In this document: piece after piece, positions 35,382 to 44,184 of the stretch
Layout: the number at the start of each line of letters is the position of its first letter
Numbering within the stretch: the first letter of the stretch is position 1
Source: Helicobacter cetorum MIT 00-7128
Lineage (GTDB): Bacteria > Campylobacterota > Campylobacteria > Campylobacterales > Helicobacteraceae
DNA: 64,000 nt
Reading direction: 5' to 3'
Assembly: GCF_000259255.1 (NCBI RefSeq)
Contig: NC_017737.1
Span: 1,302,001 to 1,366,000 of the forward strand
Position numbers and translations under genes: made by a program
Notes under the pieces: generated by a model
Told to the model about the DNA's origin: nothing
Seen by the model: only the letters and a program-made list of their open reading frames with translations
Databases searched by the model: none

Positions 35382-38235
35382 ACACAAAACCCTTTCTAAT
35401 GGTCTTCATATACAAAATTTAAAAATTGGAAAACTTAATATATCTGAATTATACCTAAAGCTTGACAATAAACTTTCTTTAAATATTGATAGTATTGACC
35501 TTTCTTCACTCCTAAAGAAACGACCTAATAGCAATAAACATTTAGATGTTAGCGATTTAATCAAGGGTATTCGCTATGGTATTTGGGCGGTCTCATATTT
35601 TGAAAAGTTTAAAATTAAAGAAATCGTGCTTGATGCCCAAAATAAAGCTCGTGTTTTTTTTGACGGGCATAAATATGAGCTAGAATTTCCCGGAATTAAA
35701 GGCGAATTTTCTTTAGAAGATAATAAGAATATCAAACTTAAGATTATCAACTTGCTTTTTAAGGATATGAAAGTTCAAGTAGATGGCAACGCCCATTATT
35801 CTCCCAAAGCTAAAAAAATGGCGTTTAATTTTATGATTAAGCCTTTAGATGAGCCAAGTGCTACGCTTTATTTACAAGGGTTAACTGATTTAAAAACCAT
35901 AGAATTAAAAGCTAACACCTCTAAGATGAAAAGCATTGCTTTTTTAAAACCCCTTTTTCAAAAACAATCCCAAAAAAAACTAAAAACATGGATTTTTGAT
36001 AAAATCCAATTTGCGGGCTTAAAAATTGATAGCGCTTTGATTAGGGCTAATTTAGCCAAGGGCAAATTACTCCCCTCGCTCTTAGAAAATTCTCGCATTA
36101 AAGCCACTCTTACTGATACTTCTGTGGTCTTTAACGACGGACTATCGCCTATTAAAATTAATAAAACCGAACTTTTACTTCAAAATAAGCAACTCCTTAT
36201 AGAGCCCCAAAAAATCACTTACGAAACTATGGATTTATCCGGCTCTAGTGCTGTTCTATCCAACATGCTAGAGGCATCAAGATTGGAGATTTTTTTAAGA
36301 AATACGCCCAATTATTATGGTGATACCATTAAAGATTTGTTGAGTGCGTATAAGATTGCTCTGCCTTTAGATAAGATTAGCACCCCATCAAGCGCAAATT
36401 TAAAGCTTACTTTGCAATTTTTGAAAAATACAGCCCCCTTATTTAGCATTCAAGGCAATATAGAATTACAAGAGGGGGGGTTTATGCTCTATCATGTCCC
36501 TCTTTATACTCAAAGCGCTAATATTGATTTAGATATTACACCAGAATATCAATATATCTATATAGATACTATCCATACTCGCTACGAAAACATGTTGGAT
36601 TTAGATACAAAAATCGCTTTAGATATTCACAAAAAAAAGCTTGCCTTAGACTCTAAAGTGCATAAAATCCAACTCAATACCAACAATAATATTAATATGC
36701 GCTCTTATAGCTTGAGTAATGCCGAAGATGAAATTTTGCCTAGCTTTGCTTTAGATTTAAAAAGCTTGCATACCATTATCCAAGCGGGCGAACACTCTGA
36801 AGTTTTTAGAAGAAAAATCATAGACACCATTAAGGCTCAAAGCGAGGATAAATTCAGCAAAAATGTCTTTTATGCCACACAAGATTCTCTTAAAAGCCTC
36901 TCTTTTAATTTTGATTTCTCTAATCCAAACCACATACAATGGAGTGTTCCTGAGCTTTTATTAGAAGGCGAACTAAAAAATAGCGTTTATTTTTTTAGAA
37001 TTAAGGATTTGAAAAAAATTAAGCCTTACTCCCCCATTATGAACTATTTCACTTTAGAAGATGGCTCTTTAGAAGTTTCTACAAGCAATTTTTTAAATAT
37101 AGACTTTTTGGCTAAAGATTTAAAGGTTAATTTACCCGCCTATTATGCAGACGGAACACATATTAATACCCTTTCTTTGCTTGGCTCTATCAATAAAGAT
37201 GAAATCCATGTCTATACCCCTGATAAAAATGTTTCTGTAGTTATTAAGGGTGATAACAAAAATATTGCCATTAATAATATTGATTTTAATATTGACGAAT
37301 TTTTAGATAGCAAAATGCCAGCCATTGTTAAAATGCTTTCAAAAGAGCGTAGAGAAAAACCCACTCAAAAAGAAATTCATGATGAAGATATCTTTATTGC
37401 CGCTAAACAACGCTATGAAAAAGCACGCAAAATCATTCCTATTGCCACACACATTCAAGCTAAAGATGTAGTTTTAGTGTATAAAAAAATGCCTATCCCC
37501 TTAGAAAACCTTGATATTGTCGCTCAAGACAATAGAGTGAAAGTAGATGGCAACTATAAAAATGGCATGATTTTTGCAGATTTAGTGCATGGAGCTTTAT
37601 ATCTTAAGGCGCATAATTTCAGTGGGGATTTTATTAACTCGGTTTTGCAAAAAGATTTTGTTGATGGCGGATTATACACGCTCATTGGGGCTTTCAAAGA
37701 CCAAGTTTTTAATGGCGAACTAAAAGTCCAAAACACTAGCTTGAAAAACTTTGCCCTTATGCAAAACATGGTTAATCTCATCAATACTATTCCCTCACTT
37801 ATCGTTTTTAAAAACCCTCATTGGGGTGCTAATGGCTATGATATTAAAAAGGGTTCTATTGTTTTTGGGGTTACTAAACAATACTTAGGATTAGAACAAA
37901 TTAATATCATTGGAAAAACACTAGATATTGCAGGCAATGGTATTATAGAATTAGATAGAAATAAGCTAGATTTAAGCCTAGAAATCTCCACCATCAAAGC
38001 CTTGAGTAATGTCATTAGCAATATTCCTATTGTAGGCTATCTCATTTTAGGTAAAAATGGAAAGATTTCTACCAATGTAAGCGTGAAAGGCACACTAGAT
38101 AACCCCACCACTAAAATTACTCTAGCTAAAGATATTGCGCAAGCCCCCTTAAAAATCTTACGCCGAATCTTTACACCTATTGATGTGATTGTGGGCGAAA
38201 TCAAAAAGAATATTAGAGAAAAAGAAAGGAAATAA
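35293..38235 (+). CDS. Large AsmA/TamB-like envelope protein
   Basis: A 980-residue protein with one N-terminal membrane anchor (about residues 13-30, VFNVVILFVVVLTLL) and a long beta-rich periplasmic part. The C-terminal third has the repeated Ile/Leu/Asp pattern and the GNGIIELDRNKLDLSLEISTI plus VSVKGTLDNPTTKITL segments seen in AsmA-like proteins, which are thought to bridge lipids between the two membranes. It matches H. pylori HP0586. A second ATG at 35299 is possible. The 5' end overlaps mltG on the other strand. A G7 run (36474-36480) lies in frame inside the gene. Confidence 0.75.
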   Translation: MEMKARKHASKKVFNVVILFVVVLTLLCAIHKTLSNGLHIQNLKIGKLNISELYLKLDNKLSLNIDSIDLSSLLKKRPNSNKHLDVSDLIKGIRYGIWAVSYFEKFKIKEIVLDAQNKARVFFDGHKYELEFPGIKGEFSLEDNKNIKLKIINLLFKDMKVQVDGNAHYSPKAKKMAFNFMIKPLDEPSATLYLQGLTDLKTIELKANTSKMKSIAFLKPLFQKQSQKKLKTWIFDKIQFAGLKIDSALIRANLAKGKLLPSLLENSRIKATLTDTSVVFNDGLSPIKINKTELLLQNKQLLIEPQKITYETMDLSGSSAVLSNMLEASRLEIFLRNTPNYYGDTIKDLLSAYKIALPLDKISTPSSANLKLTLQFLKNTAPLFSIQGNIELQEGGFMLYHVPLYTQSANIDLDITPEYQYIYIDTIHTRYENMLDLDTKIALDIHKKKLALDSKVHKIQLNTNNNINMRSYSLSNAEDEILPSFALDLKSLHTIIQAGEHSEVFRRKIIDTIKAQSEDKFSKNVFYATQDSLKSLSFNFDFSNPNHIQWSVPELLLEGELKNSVYFFRIKDLKKIKPYSPIMNYFTLEDGSLEVSTSNFLNIDFLAKDLKVNLPAYYADGTHINTLSLLGSINKDEIHVYTPDKNVSVVIKGDNKNIAINNIDFNIDEFLDSKMPAIVKMLSKERREKPTQKEIHDEDIFIAAKQRYEKARKIIPIATHIQAKDVVLVYKKMPIPLENLDIVAQDNRVKVDGNYKNGMIFADLVHGALYLKAHNFSGDFINSVLQKDFVDGGLYTLIGAFKDQVFNGELKVQNTSLKNFALMQNMVNLINTIPSLIVFKNPHWGANGYDIKKGSIVFGVTKQYLGLEQINIIGKTLDIAGNGIIELDRNKLDLSLEISTIKALSNVISNIPIVGYLILGKNGKISTNVSVKGTLDNPTTKITLAKDIAQAPLKILRRIFTPIDVIVGEIKKNIREKERK

Positions 38236-38237
38236 TA

Positions 38238-38465
38238 ATGACACTTAATGAAGCTCAAAAAAACCAAAAATATGAAATTACAGAAATTACTCATTGTGAT
38301 GAGGCACTTAAAAAGCGTTTTCTATCCTTTGGCATTTTTAAAGGAGTAAAATGCACTCTTCTACACCATTCTATGCAAAAAGCTACCCTTTCTATTGCTA
38401 TCAATTACACTCAAATTGCCCTAAGAGTGCATGAGGCTCAATGCTTGATAGTCAAACCCCTATAA
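38238..38465 (+). CDS. FeoA-domain protein
   Basis: A 75-residue protein with the SH3-like FeoA fold: EITEITHCDEALKKRFLSFG near the start, then GIFKGVKCTLLHHSM and a C-terminal IALRVHEAQCLIV. FeoA partners the FeoB ferrous-iron transporter, but feoB is not next to it, as in H. pylori. It begins 2 bp after the large AsmA-like gene and 13 bp before nth, so it sits in the middle of a compact run. Confidence 0.85.
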   Translation: MTLNEAQKNQKYEITEITHCDEALKKRFLSFGIFKGVKCTLLHHSMQKATLSIAINYTQIALRVHEAQCLIVKPL

Positions 38466-38478
38466 TGAGATAAAATCT

Positions 38479-39129
38479 ATGAGTTTAAAAAAAACCAAAC
38501 GCTATCAAAAAGCCCTAAAAATCAAAGCACTACTGCTAGAACATTATCCCAATCTTACCACAGAGCTAGTTCATAAAAACCCCTATGAACTACTCGTAGC
38601 TACAATCTTAAGCGCACAATGCACTGATGCTAGAGTAAATCTTGTAACCCCAAAACTCTTTGAGATTTATCCCACCATATATGATTTAGCTCAAGCACAC
38701 TTAGAAGGGTTAAAAGAATTGCTTAAATCTATCTCTTATTACAACACTAAGAGTCAAAACCTTATTAAAATGGCTCAAAAAGTGGTGAAAGATTTTAATG
38801 GCAATATTCCCTCTACCCAAAATGAACTTATTACTCTAAATGGTGTAGGGCAAAAAACCGCCAATGTAGTGCTATCAGTATGTTTTAATGCCAATTGTAT
38901 GGCGGTAGATACTCATGTATTTCGCACAACTCATCGTTTAGGCTTGAGCCAAGCCAATACACCCACAAAAACAGAAAATGATTTAAGCACACTTTTTGAA
39001 ACCGAACTAGGCAAACTTCATCATGCCCTTATTTTATTTGGACGCTATACTTGCAAAGCTAAAAATCCGCTATGTGAAAAATGTTTTTTACAAGAATTTT
39101 GTATCTCTAAAGAAAGTTTTAAGGCTTAA
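38479..39129 (+). CDS. nth: Endonuclease III (DNA glycosylase/AP lyase)
   Basis: A 216-residue base-excision repair enzyme for oxidised pyrimidines. The helix-hairpin-helix LNGVGQKTANVVLS holds catalytic Lys126, and VDTHVFR holds catalytic Asp144. The C-terminal [4Fe-4S] loop is C-x6-C-x2-C-x5-C in the segment CKAKNPLCEKCFLQEFC. Length is typical. It should protect against oxidative damage during host inflammation. Confidence 0.96.
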   Translation: MSLKKTKRYQKALKIKALLLEHYPNLTTELVHKNPYELLVATILSAQCTDARVNLVTPKLFEIYPTIYDLAQAHLEGLKELLKSISYYNTKSQNLIKMAQKVVKDFNGNIPSTQNELITLNGVGQKTANVVLSVCFNANCMAVDTHVFRTTHRLGLSQANTPTKTENDLSTLFETELGKLHHALILFGRYTCKAKNPLCEKCFLQEFCISKESFKA

Positions 39130-39214
39130 TAACTTTATTTATTGCAAGAATTATAGTATTATTAAGCTTTAGAGTCAGAGCAAAACTTAATTTTCTTGAA
39201 AGAAGTAAATTTCC

Positions 39215-39583
39215 ATGCCAGAAACACCAGAGTCTAATAAGTTAGAAAACATCAATAAAGAGAAAGCACACAAAGAAAAAGAACTTGAACTTTCAACTTA
39301 TTTAGAAGAACTTATTGATGACTACAAGGGGTTATTGGATATGGAAGTGGTATTTAGTGCGGAGTTGGGTTCTACACAAATCCCTTTATTGCAAATTTTG
39401 CGCTTTGAAAAAGGCTCAGTGATTGATTTGCAAAAACCAGCAGGAGAGAGTGTAGATACCTTTGTAAATGGGCGTGTTATAGGCAAGGGCGAAGTCATGG
39501 TATTTGAGCGTAATTTAGCAATTCGTTTAAACGAAATTCTTGATTCTAATGCCATTGTGTATTATCTAGCTAAAAATTCATGA
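39215..39583 (+). CDS. fliN: Flagellar switch protein FliN
   Basis: A 122-residue C-ring protein. The SpoA domain covers about residues 40-118, with VVFSAELGSTQIPLLQIL, GSVIDLQKPAGESVDTFVNG and GKGEVMVFERNLAIRLNEIL. FliN forms the bottom of the rotor and binds FliH for export delivery. Its stop overlaps the fliO start by 4 bp. Confidence 0.95.
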   Translation: MPETPESNKLENINKEKAHKEKELELSTYLEELIDDYKGLLDMEVVFSAELGSTQIPLLQILRFEKGSVIDLQKPAGESVDTFVNGRVIGKGEVMVFERNLAIRLNEILDSNAIVYYLAKNS

Positions 39584-40545
39584 GATTTTTATCTTTGTTG
39601 TTGAGTGCAATATTGATGTTATTAGCTAATGACACAGAGCCATTATCATTGAAAGATAACACCCCTATTAAGCTTGTTGATTGGCGAAATACCCTTATAG
39701 ATATTTTGCCTAATCCAACTACACAAACGCCCACACCCACTCTTCTCTTAAAAGCTGTGCAAACCACACTTATCTTTGAAAAACCCTTAGATACAACTCC
39801 AAAAATTATGGAGGCTGAGGGGCAAAAAGTCATTGTATTAAAAGGTGTTGGTATGGATTCTAAAAAAACAATGGATTTTTCTCTTGCCTCTTTGAAATCT
39901 TTAGAGGCTTTTTCTTATCAAAACGATTTGTATCTTTTATCACAAAAAACAACAACTCCCCTAGATTTAGAAATCCAAGCATCAAGGAGTAAGGATTCTA
40001 AACAAGTGCGCTTTTTGTTTATTCCTAAAGGATTTAGCCTTATTTCTCAAACACCTCAAAAAAAACCTCAAATAGAGCTTAAAGAACCCATAGCACCAAA
40101 GGAGTCTATCCCTACACTTTCTGCGGTTTCTACAACACCCAAAGCACACCAAGTATTAGAAACACCTAAAGTGCATGTAGAAAGCCCTCTAAGTTCGCTT
40201 GGTTTGAAAGCCCCCTTAGATTTAAGCCATGCCTATAAGGCATTAGGAGTTATTCTCGCCCTACTAGGTGTTTTATATTTTGTTAAGAAAAAGTTTACCC
40301 CTAAAGAATCCTCTCTAGCTAAAAATTCTAAACTAGAGATAAATACCCTAAAACAAATTGATGCACGCCATAAAATTATTTCTATAGATATAGAATGGGA
40401 GCGTTATTTAGTGTTGCTTAGTGATAAACACAGTTTGCTTTTGGGAAAAACTAATATTAAACCCTCTAAAGAAGCTCTTATTAAAGAAGCTGAACTTAAT
40501 GTTAAGAATTCAAAATTAGGAAATTTATATGCTAGATACTTCTAA
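39580..40545 (+). CDS. fliO: FliO-like flagellar export protein with large periplasmic domain
   Basis: A 321-residue protein. A signal peptide (about 1-16, ending LLA) leads a periplasmic region to about residue 205, then one membrane helix (about 215-235, ALGVILALLGVLYFV), then a cytoplasmic domain with ISIDIEWERYLVLLSDKHSLLLGK, a FliO hallmark. The usual FliO of enterics lacks the big N-terminal domain, but H. pylori FliO (HP0583, from memory) has it. FliO helps assemble FliP. It overlaps fliN by 4 bp and tonB by 17 bp. Confidence 0.85.
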   Translation: MRFLSLLLSAILMLLANDTEPLSLKDNTPIKLVDWRNTLIDILPNPTTQTPTPTLLLKAVQTTLIFEKPLDTTPKIMEAEGQKVIVLKGVGMDSKKTMDFSLASLKSLEAFSYQNDLYLLSQKTTTPLDLEIQASRSKDSKQVRFLFIPKGFSLISQTPQKKPQIELKEPIAPKESIPTLSAVSTTPKAHQVLETPKVHVESPLSSLGLKAPLDLSHAYKALGVILALLGVLYFVKKKFTPKESSLAKNSKLEINTLKQIDARHKIISIDIEWERYLVLLSDKHSLLLGKTNIKPSKEALIKEAELNVKNSKLGNLYARYF

Positions 40546-41491
40546 AACACAGACTGAATTAGAACATGATTTTGATTCTAATAAAAATAATTCTCTTGAT
40601 AATGCCTCTAATCAACCTAAATTAGGGCGTAATTTTGACCCCGTTGACTATTCTAATAGGAATTTTTTCCTCTCTTTTATTTTATCTGTGTTGCTCCATG
40701 CACTGATTTATTTCTTGTTCCAATATGTCTCACAAGCTCAAAGCAAACCAAAATTAGTAAAAGTTGACCCTAGCAATTTGCTTGTGTTAAAAAGAGGGCA
40801 TTCACAAGACCCTACCAAGAACCAACCCGGTGCACCTAAGCCAACTCTATCTGGTCCAAAGCAACCCCCTACACCACCAACCCCACCCACACCTCCTACA
40901 CCACCTAAGCCTCAACCAAAGCCTAAGCCTAAGCCCAAACCAAAGCCTAAGCCTAAGCCCACTCACCACAAAGCGCTTAAAAAAGTGGAAAAAGTAGAAG
41001 AGAAAAAAATTGAAAAAGTAGAAAAAAAGGTTGAGAAAAAACCTGTTGAGAAGAAGTTTGACCCCAACAAACTCTCTTTCTTGCCTACAGAAACTACACC
41101 TCCACAACAAGCAAGAAATGACAATAACAAAGGGTTAGACCAACAAACTAGAAAAGATATTGATGATTTATATGGGGAAGAATTTGGTGATTTAGGCACT
41201 GCTGAAAAAGACTTCATCAAAAGCAATTTGCGTGAAATTGGGCGTATCACACAAAAATATTTAGAATACCCCTCAGCTGCAGCTTATTTAGGACAAGATG
41301 GATTAAATGCAGTAGAATTTTACTTGCATCCTAATGGTGATATTAGCGGTCTTAAAATCATTATTGGCTCTGAATATAAAATGCTAGATGATAATACCCT
41401 TAAGACCATTCAAATTGCTTATAAAGATTATCCACGCCCTAAAACGACTACTCTAATTCGTATTAAAGTGCGTTATTTTATGTATCGCTAG
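40529..41491 (+). CDS. tonB: TonB-type energy transducer
   Basis: A 320-residue protein with one N-terminal membrane helix (about residues 49-68, [16 protein letters not shown]), then a proline-rich periplasmic spacer with repeated TPP/TPPKPQ and KPKPKP units (about 105-150) and a Lys/Glu-rich stretch. The C-terminal domain contains [25 protein letters not shown] and ends FMYR. TonB passes proton-motive force to outer-membrane receptors. H. pylori has more than one TonB-like gene; this corresponds to HP0582, and no exbB/exbD is adjacent. It overlaps fliO by 17 bp. Confidence 0.88.
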   Translation: MLDTSKTQTELEHDFDSNKNNSLDNASNQPKLGRNFDPVDYSNRNFFLSFILSVLLHALIYFLFQYVSQAQSKPKLVKVDPSNLLVLKRGHSQDPTKNQPGAPKPTLSGPKQPPTPPTPPTPPTPPKPQPKPKPKPKPKPKPKPTHHKALKKVEKVEEKKIEKVEKKVEKKPVEKKFDPNKLSFLPTETTPPQQARNDNNKGLDQQTRKDIDDLYGEEFGDLGTAEKDFIKSNLREIGRITQKYLEYPSAAAYLGQDGLNAVEFYLHPNGDISGLKIIIGSEYKMLDDNTLKTIQIAYKDYPRPKTTTLIRIKVRYFMYR

Positions 41492-41502
41492 GGAGGTATA
41501 TC

Positions 41503-42522
41503 TTGCGCTTGACTTTACATGACCCAATAGACGCACACTTACATGTGCGTGAGGGGGAAATTCTAAAATCGGTTCTTCCCTACTCTTCTATACCTTTTAG
41601 TTCAGCAGTGATTATGCCTAATCTCAGTAAGCCTCTAATTAATACGCAAATCACGCTTGATTATAAAAAAGAGATTTTAAAAAATTCTTCCAATTTCAAG
41701 CCCTTAATGAGCCTATATTTTAATGATGATTTGACCTTAGAAGAATTACAACTAGCCAAAAAACAAGGTATTAAACTTTTAAAACTCTATCCTAAAGGCA
41801 TGACTACAAACGCTCAAAATGGCACTTCTAATTTATTGAGTGAAAAAACCTTAGAGATTTTAGAAAACGCTCAAAAATTAGGCTTTATTCTATGTATCCA
41901 TGCAGAACAAGAAGGCTTTTGCTTGGATAAAGAATTTTTGTGCCATAAGGCTATAGAGATTTTTGCAACAACTTTTCCACAGCTTAAAATTATTTTAGAA
42001 CATTTAAGTGATAGGCGCAGTATTTCTTTGCTTGAAAAATACAATAATCTCTATGCCACTCTAACTTTGCACCACATTAGCATGACCTTAGATGATTTAT
42101 TATCTCAAGCACTCAACCCGCATTGTTTTTGTAAGCCTTTAATTAAAACCAAAGAAGACCAAGACGCTTTATTATCCCTTGCCTTAAAAGCTCATAAAAA
42201 AGTTTCTTTTGGCTCAGATAGTGCTCCGCATTTTGTTTCTAAAAAACATAGCGATAACATTCCAGCTGGAATTTTCTCAGCCCCTATTTTACTACCTGCA
42301 TTATGCGAGCTTTTTGAAAAACATAACGCTTTAGAAAAATTGCAAGCCTTTGTAAGTGATAACGCTAAAGCTATCTATAATTTAGAAAATTTACCTAAAA
42401 AGCAAGTCATTCTTTCTAAAAAATCTTTTGAAGTGCCAACACACACCAATTGCCATAAAGAACAAATTGCTATCTTAAGAGGGGGCGAAACGCTTTCTTG
42501 GAACATTCAAGAAATCTTTTAA
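41503..42522 (+). CDS. pyrC: Dihydroorotase
   Basis: A 339-residue zinc enzyme of pyrimidine synthesis. A TTG start at 41503 lies after [14 protein letters not shown] (residues 12-19) gives the first metal His pair, CIHAEQEG and ILEHLSD further His ligands, and FGSDSAPH the catalytic Asp. It makes dihydroorotate from carbamoyl aspartate. Its 3' end overlaps the next gene by 25 bp. Confidence 0.95.
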   Translation: MRLTLHDPIDAHLHVREGEILKSVLPYSSIPFSSAVIMPNLSKPLINTQITLDYKKEILKNSSNFKPLMSLYFNDDLTLEELQLAKKQGIKLLKLYPKGMTTNAQNGTSNLLSEKTLEILENAQKLGFILCIHAEQEGFCLDKEFLCHKAIEIFATTFPQLKIILEHLSDRRSISLLEKYNNLYATLTLHHISMTLDDLLSQALNPHCFCKPLIKTKEDQDALLSLALKAHKKVSFGSDSAPHFVSKKHSDNIPAGIFSAPILLPALCELFEKHNALEKLQAFVSDNAKAIYNLENLPKKQVILSKKSFEVPTHTNCHKEQIAILRGGETLSWNIQEIF

Positions 42523-43631
42523 CACTTAAAAATCTGGCGTTTTTATTAGCGCTTTTAAGTGTTCTAACTTTTATTATCAATAAACACCAACACCCTAACT
42601 ATACCTTTAATCCTAATAAACCCCTACTTACTCATAATAAGCCCTTTTTTTCAAAACTTGATATACCAAAGCCTAAAAATGCGCCTATGGTGCATGCAAG
42701 CTCTCTTATTAGCTTGCCTAATAAAACACTCTTAGTAGCATATTTTAGTGGGACTAGAGAGGGGGCTAAAGATGTGCAAATCAACGCTAATATCTATAAC
42801 CCTAACACTAAAAAATGGAGCGAGGCTTTTATTCTTTTGACTAGAGAAACTCTTTCAAAAAGCGCTCATGAATACATTAAGAAACTAGGAAATCCCCTAC
42901 TTTTTTGGCATCAAAATAAAATCTTGCTCTTTGTAGTGGGAGTTAGCATGGGTGGATGGGCAACTTCAAAAATCTATCAGCTTGAAAGCCCTTCTATTCA
43001 CAAGCCCTTTAAATTAGTTAGAAGCCTTCATTTAAGCCCTTTTTTAAATTTAAGTCATTTGGTGCGCACCAAACCTTTAAATACTGATGATGGCGGTTTT
43101 ATCTTACCCTTATACCATGAATTAGCTAGTCAATATCCCTTATTGCTCAAATTTGATTTTCAAGCTAATCCCACAGAGCTTTTTCGCCCAAACCTACTTC
43201 ATGCCCAACTTCAGCCCTCAATCACGCCTTATAAAAAGTGTGCCATTATGGCTTTTAGGAATCATCATTTTTCAAATGCTTTAATGCTACAAACTTGTCT
43301 ATCCCCCACCAAATGGCAATCTCTTTTGCCAACCAATCTCAAAAATTTAGATGATTCCTTAAATTTACTCAATCTCAATAACACGCTTTATTTGATTCAT
43401 AATCCCGATAACCTTTCTTTGCGCCGTCAAAAATTGCTTATCTCGCAATTAAAAAATGATAACACCTTTCATACTTTAAGCGTTTTAGACAAAGCAGATG
43501 AAGTAAGCTACCCAAGCTCACTGATTGATAATAATTTTATTGATATTACTTATACTTATAACCGCCAAACAATTCGCCACATTCGTTTTAACTTAGCCTA
43601 TCTCAATTCCCTTTTAAGTTTACAACCATGA
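42498..43631 (+). CDS. Sialidase-fold Kdo hydrolase, catalytic subunit
   Basis: A 377-residue protein with an N-terminal membrane anchor (about residues 12-24) and a BNR/neuraminidase-like periplasmic domain: [43 protein letters not shown], and a later [12 protein letters not shown]. It matches H. pylori HP0580, which with its small membrane partner HP0579 is reported to remove the outer Kdo sugar from LPS. A TTG start at 42498 lacks a strong ribosome site, so it probably relies on coupling with pyrC, which it overlaps. Its stop overlaps the next ATG (ATGA). Confidence 0.85.
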   Translation: MEHSRNLLTLKNLAFLLALLSVLTFIINKHQHPNYTFNPNKPLLTHNKPFFSKLDIPKPKNAPMVHASSLISLPNKTLLVAYFSGTREGAKDVQINANIYNPNTKKWSEAFILLTRETLSKSAHEYIKKLGNPLLFWHQNKILLFVVGVSMGGWATSKIYQLESPSIHKPFKLVRSLHLSPFLNLSHLVRTKPLNTDDGGFILPLYHELASQYPLLLKFDFQANPTELFRPNLLHAQLQPSITPYKKCAIMAFRNHHFSNALMLQTCLSPTKWQSLLPTNLKNLDDSLNLLNLNNTLYLIHNPDNLSLRRQKLLISQLKNDNTFHTLSVLDKADEVSYPSSLIDNNFIDITYTYNRQTIRHIRFNLAYLNSLLSLQP

Positions 43632-44176
43632 TTTTTGCGTTTTCTTTTTCATTGCTATGGCTTGCTGGCTTGCTTTTTATATTTAAAAACAAATCTTTTA
43701 TAGTTAAAATCATTTGTTCTCTTTTAATTCTTTTAATAACTAATATCCCTATTATTTATCATTTATCACTTAATCAATGGATATTAAGCTTTACATCTTC
43801 TTTAAGTATATTAAGCATTCTTTTAGCCCTTTCCTACATAGCTTTTTCTTTGAATCTTTTAAAAACCCCTCCCCTAAAAGACTTTTATTCTAATCTTATA
43901 ATGATTATTTTTAGCCTTTTGCTATTGGTTGATATTTTAGGTTTCTTGCCTTTTTCCATTTATCATCACTTCTACATGTCAATAGTATTTGCAGGGATTT
44001 TTTGTATTTGTTTATTTTTAAATAATGCTTTTCTAGGATTTTTAAGCTTACTCTCTCTTGCTAGTGCCTTATTGCCCTATCTTAATTATTTTCAAATCTT
44101 AGATACTTTATTTGATTTACCCTTATTTATTTTTACAAGCTTTAATGCTTTATATAATTTTAGAAAAAGGCTATAA
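43628..44176 (+). CDS. Integral membrane partner of the Kdo hydrolase
   Basis: A 182-residue, very hydrophobic protein with about five or six membrane helices and almost no soluble loops. It overlaps the sialidase-fold gene by 4 bp. In H. pylori the equivalent pair (HP0580/HP0579) is needed together for Kdo hydrolase activity. On its own the sequence shows no known catalytic motif; the assignment rests on position and hydrophobicity. Confidence 0.75.
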   Translation: MIFAFSFSLLWLAGLLFIFKNKSFIVKIICSLLILLITNIPIIYHLSLNQWILSFTSSLSILSILLALSYIAFSLNLLKTPPLKDFYSNLIMIIFSLLLLVDILGFLPFSIYHHFYMSIVFAGIFCICLFLNNAFLGFLSLLSLASALLPYLNYFQILDTLFDLPLFIFTSFNALYNFRKRL

Positions 44177-44177
44177 T
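44172..44177 (+). promoter_or_regulatory. -10 element predicting a leaderless mRNA for the LtaS-like gene
   Basis: TATAAT overlaps the stop codon of the previous gene. Seven bases lie between its last T and the A of the ATG at 44185. This is the same spacing as at nadE, so transcription should begin at the start codon. No Shine-Dalgarno sequence is seen. Confidence 0.45.
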
Positions 44178-44184
44178 AGCGCTT

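Noticed and set aside
36474-36480. G7 run in the AsmA-like gene as a phase-variation site.
   Set aside because: The frame is intact and seven bases is short for frequent slippage; kept only as a note in the gene entry.
40847-41250. Minus-strand frames opposite the TonB proline/lysine repeats.
   Set aside because: Low-complexity shadow of the KPKP and TPP coding repeats.
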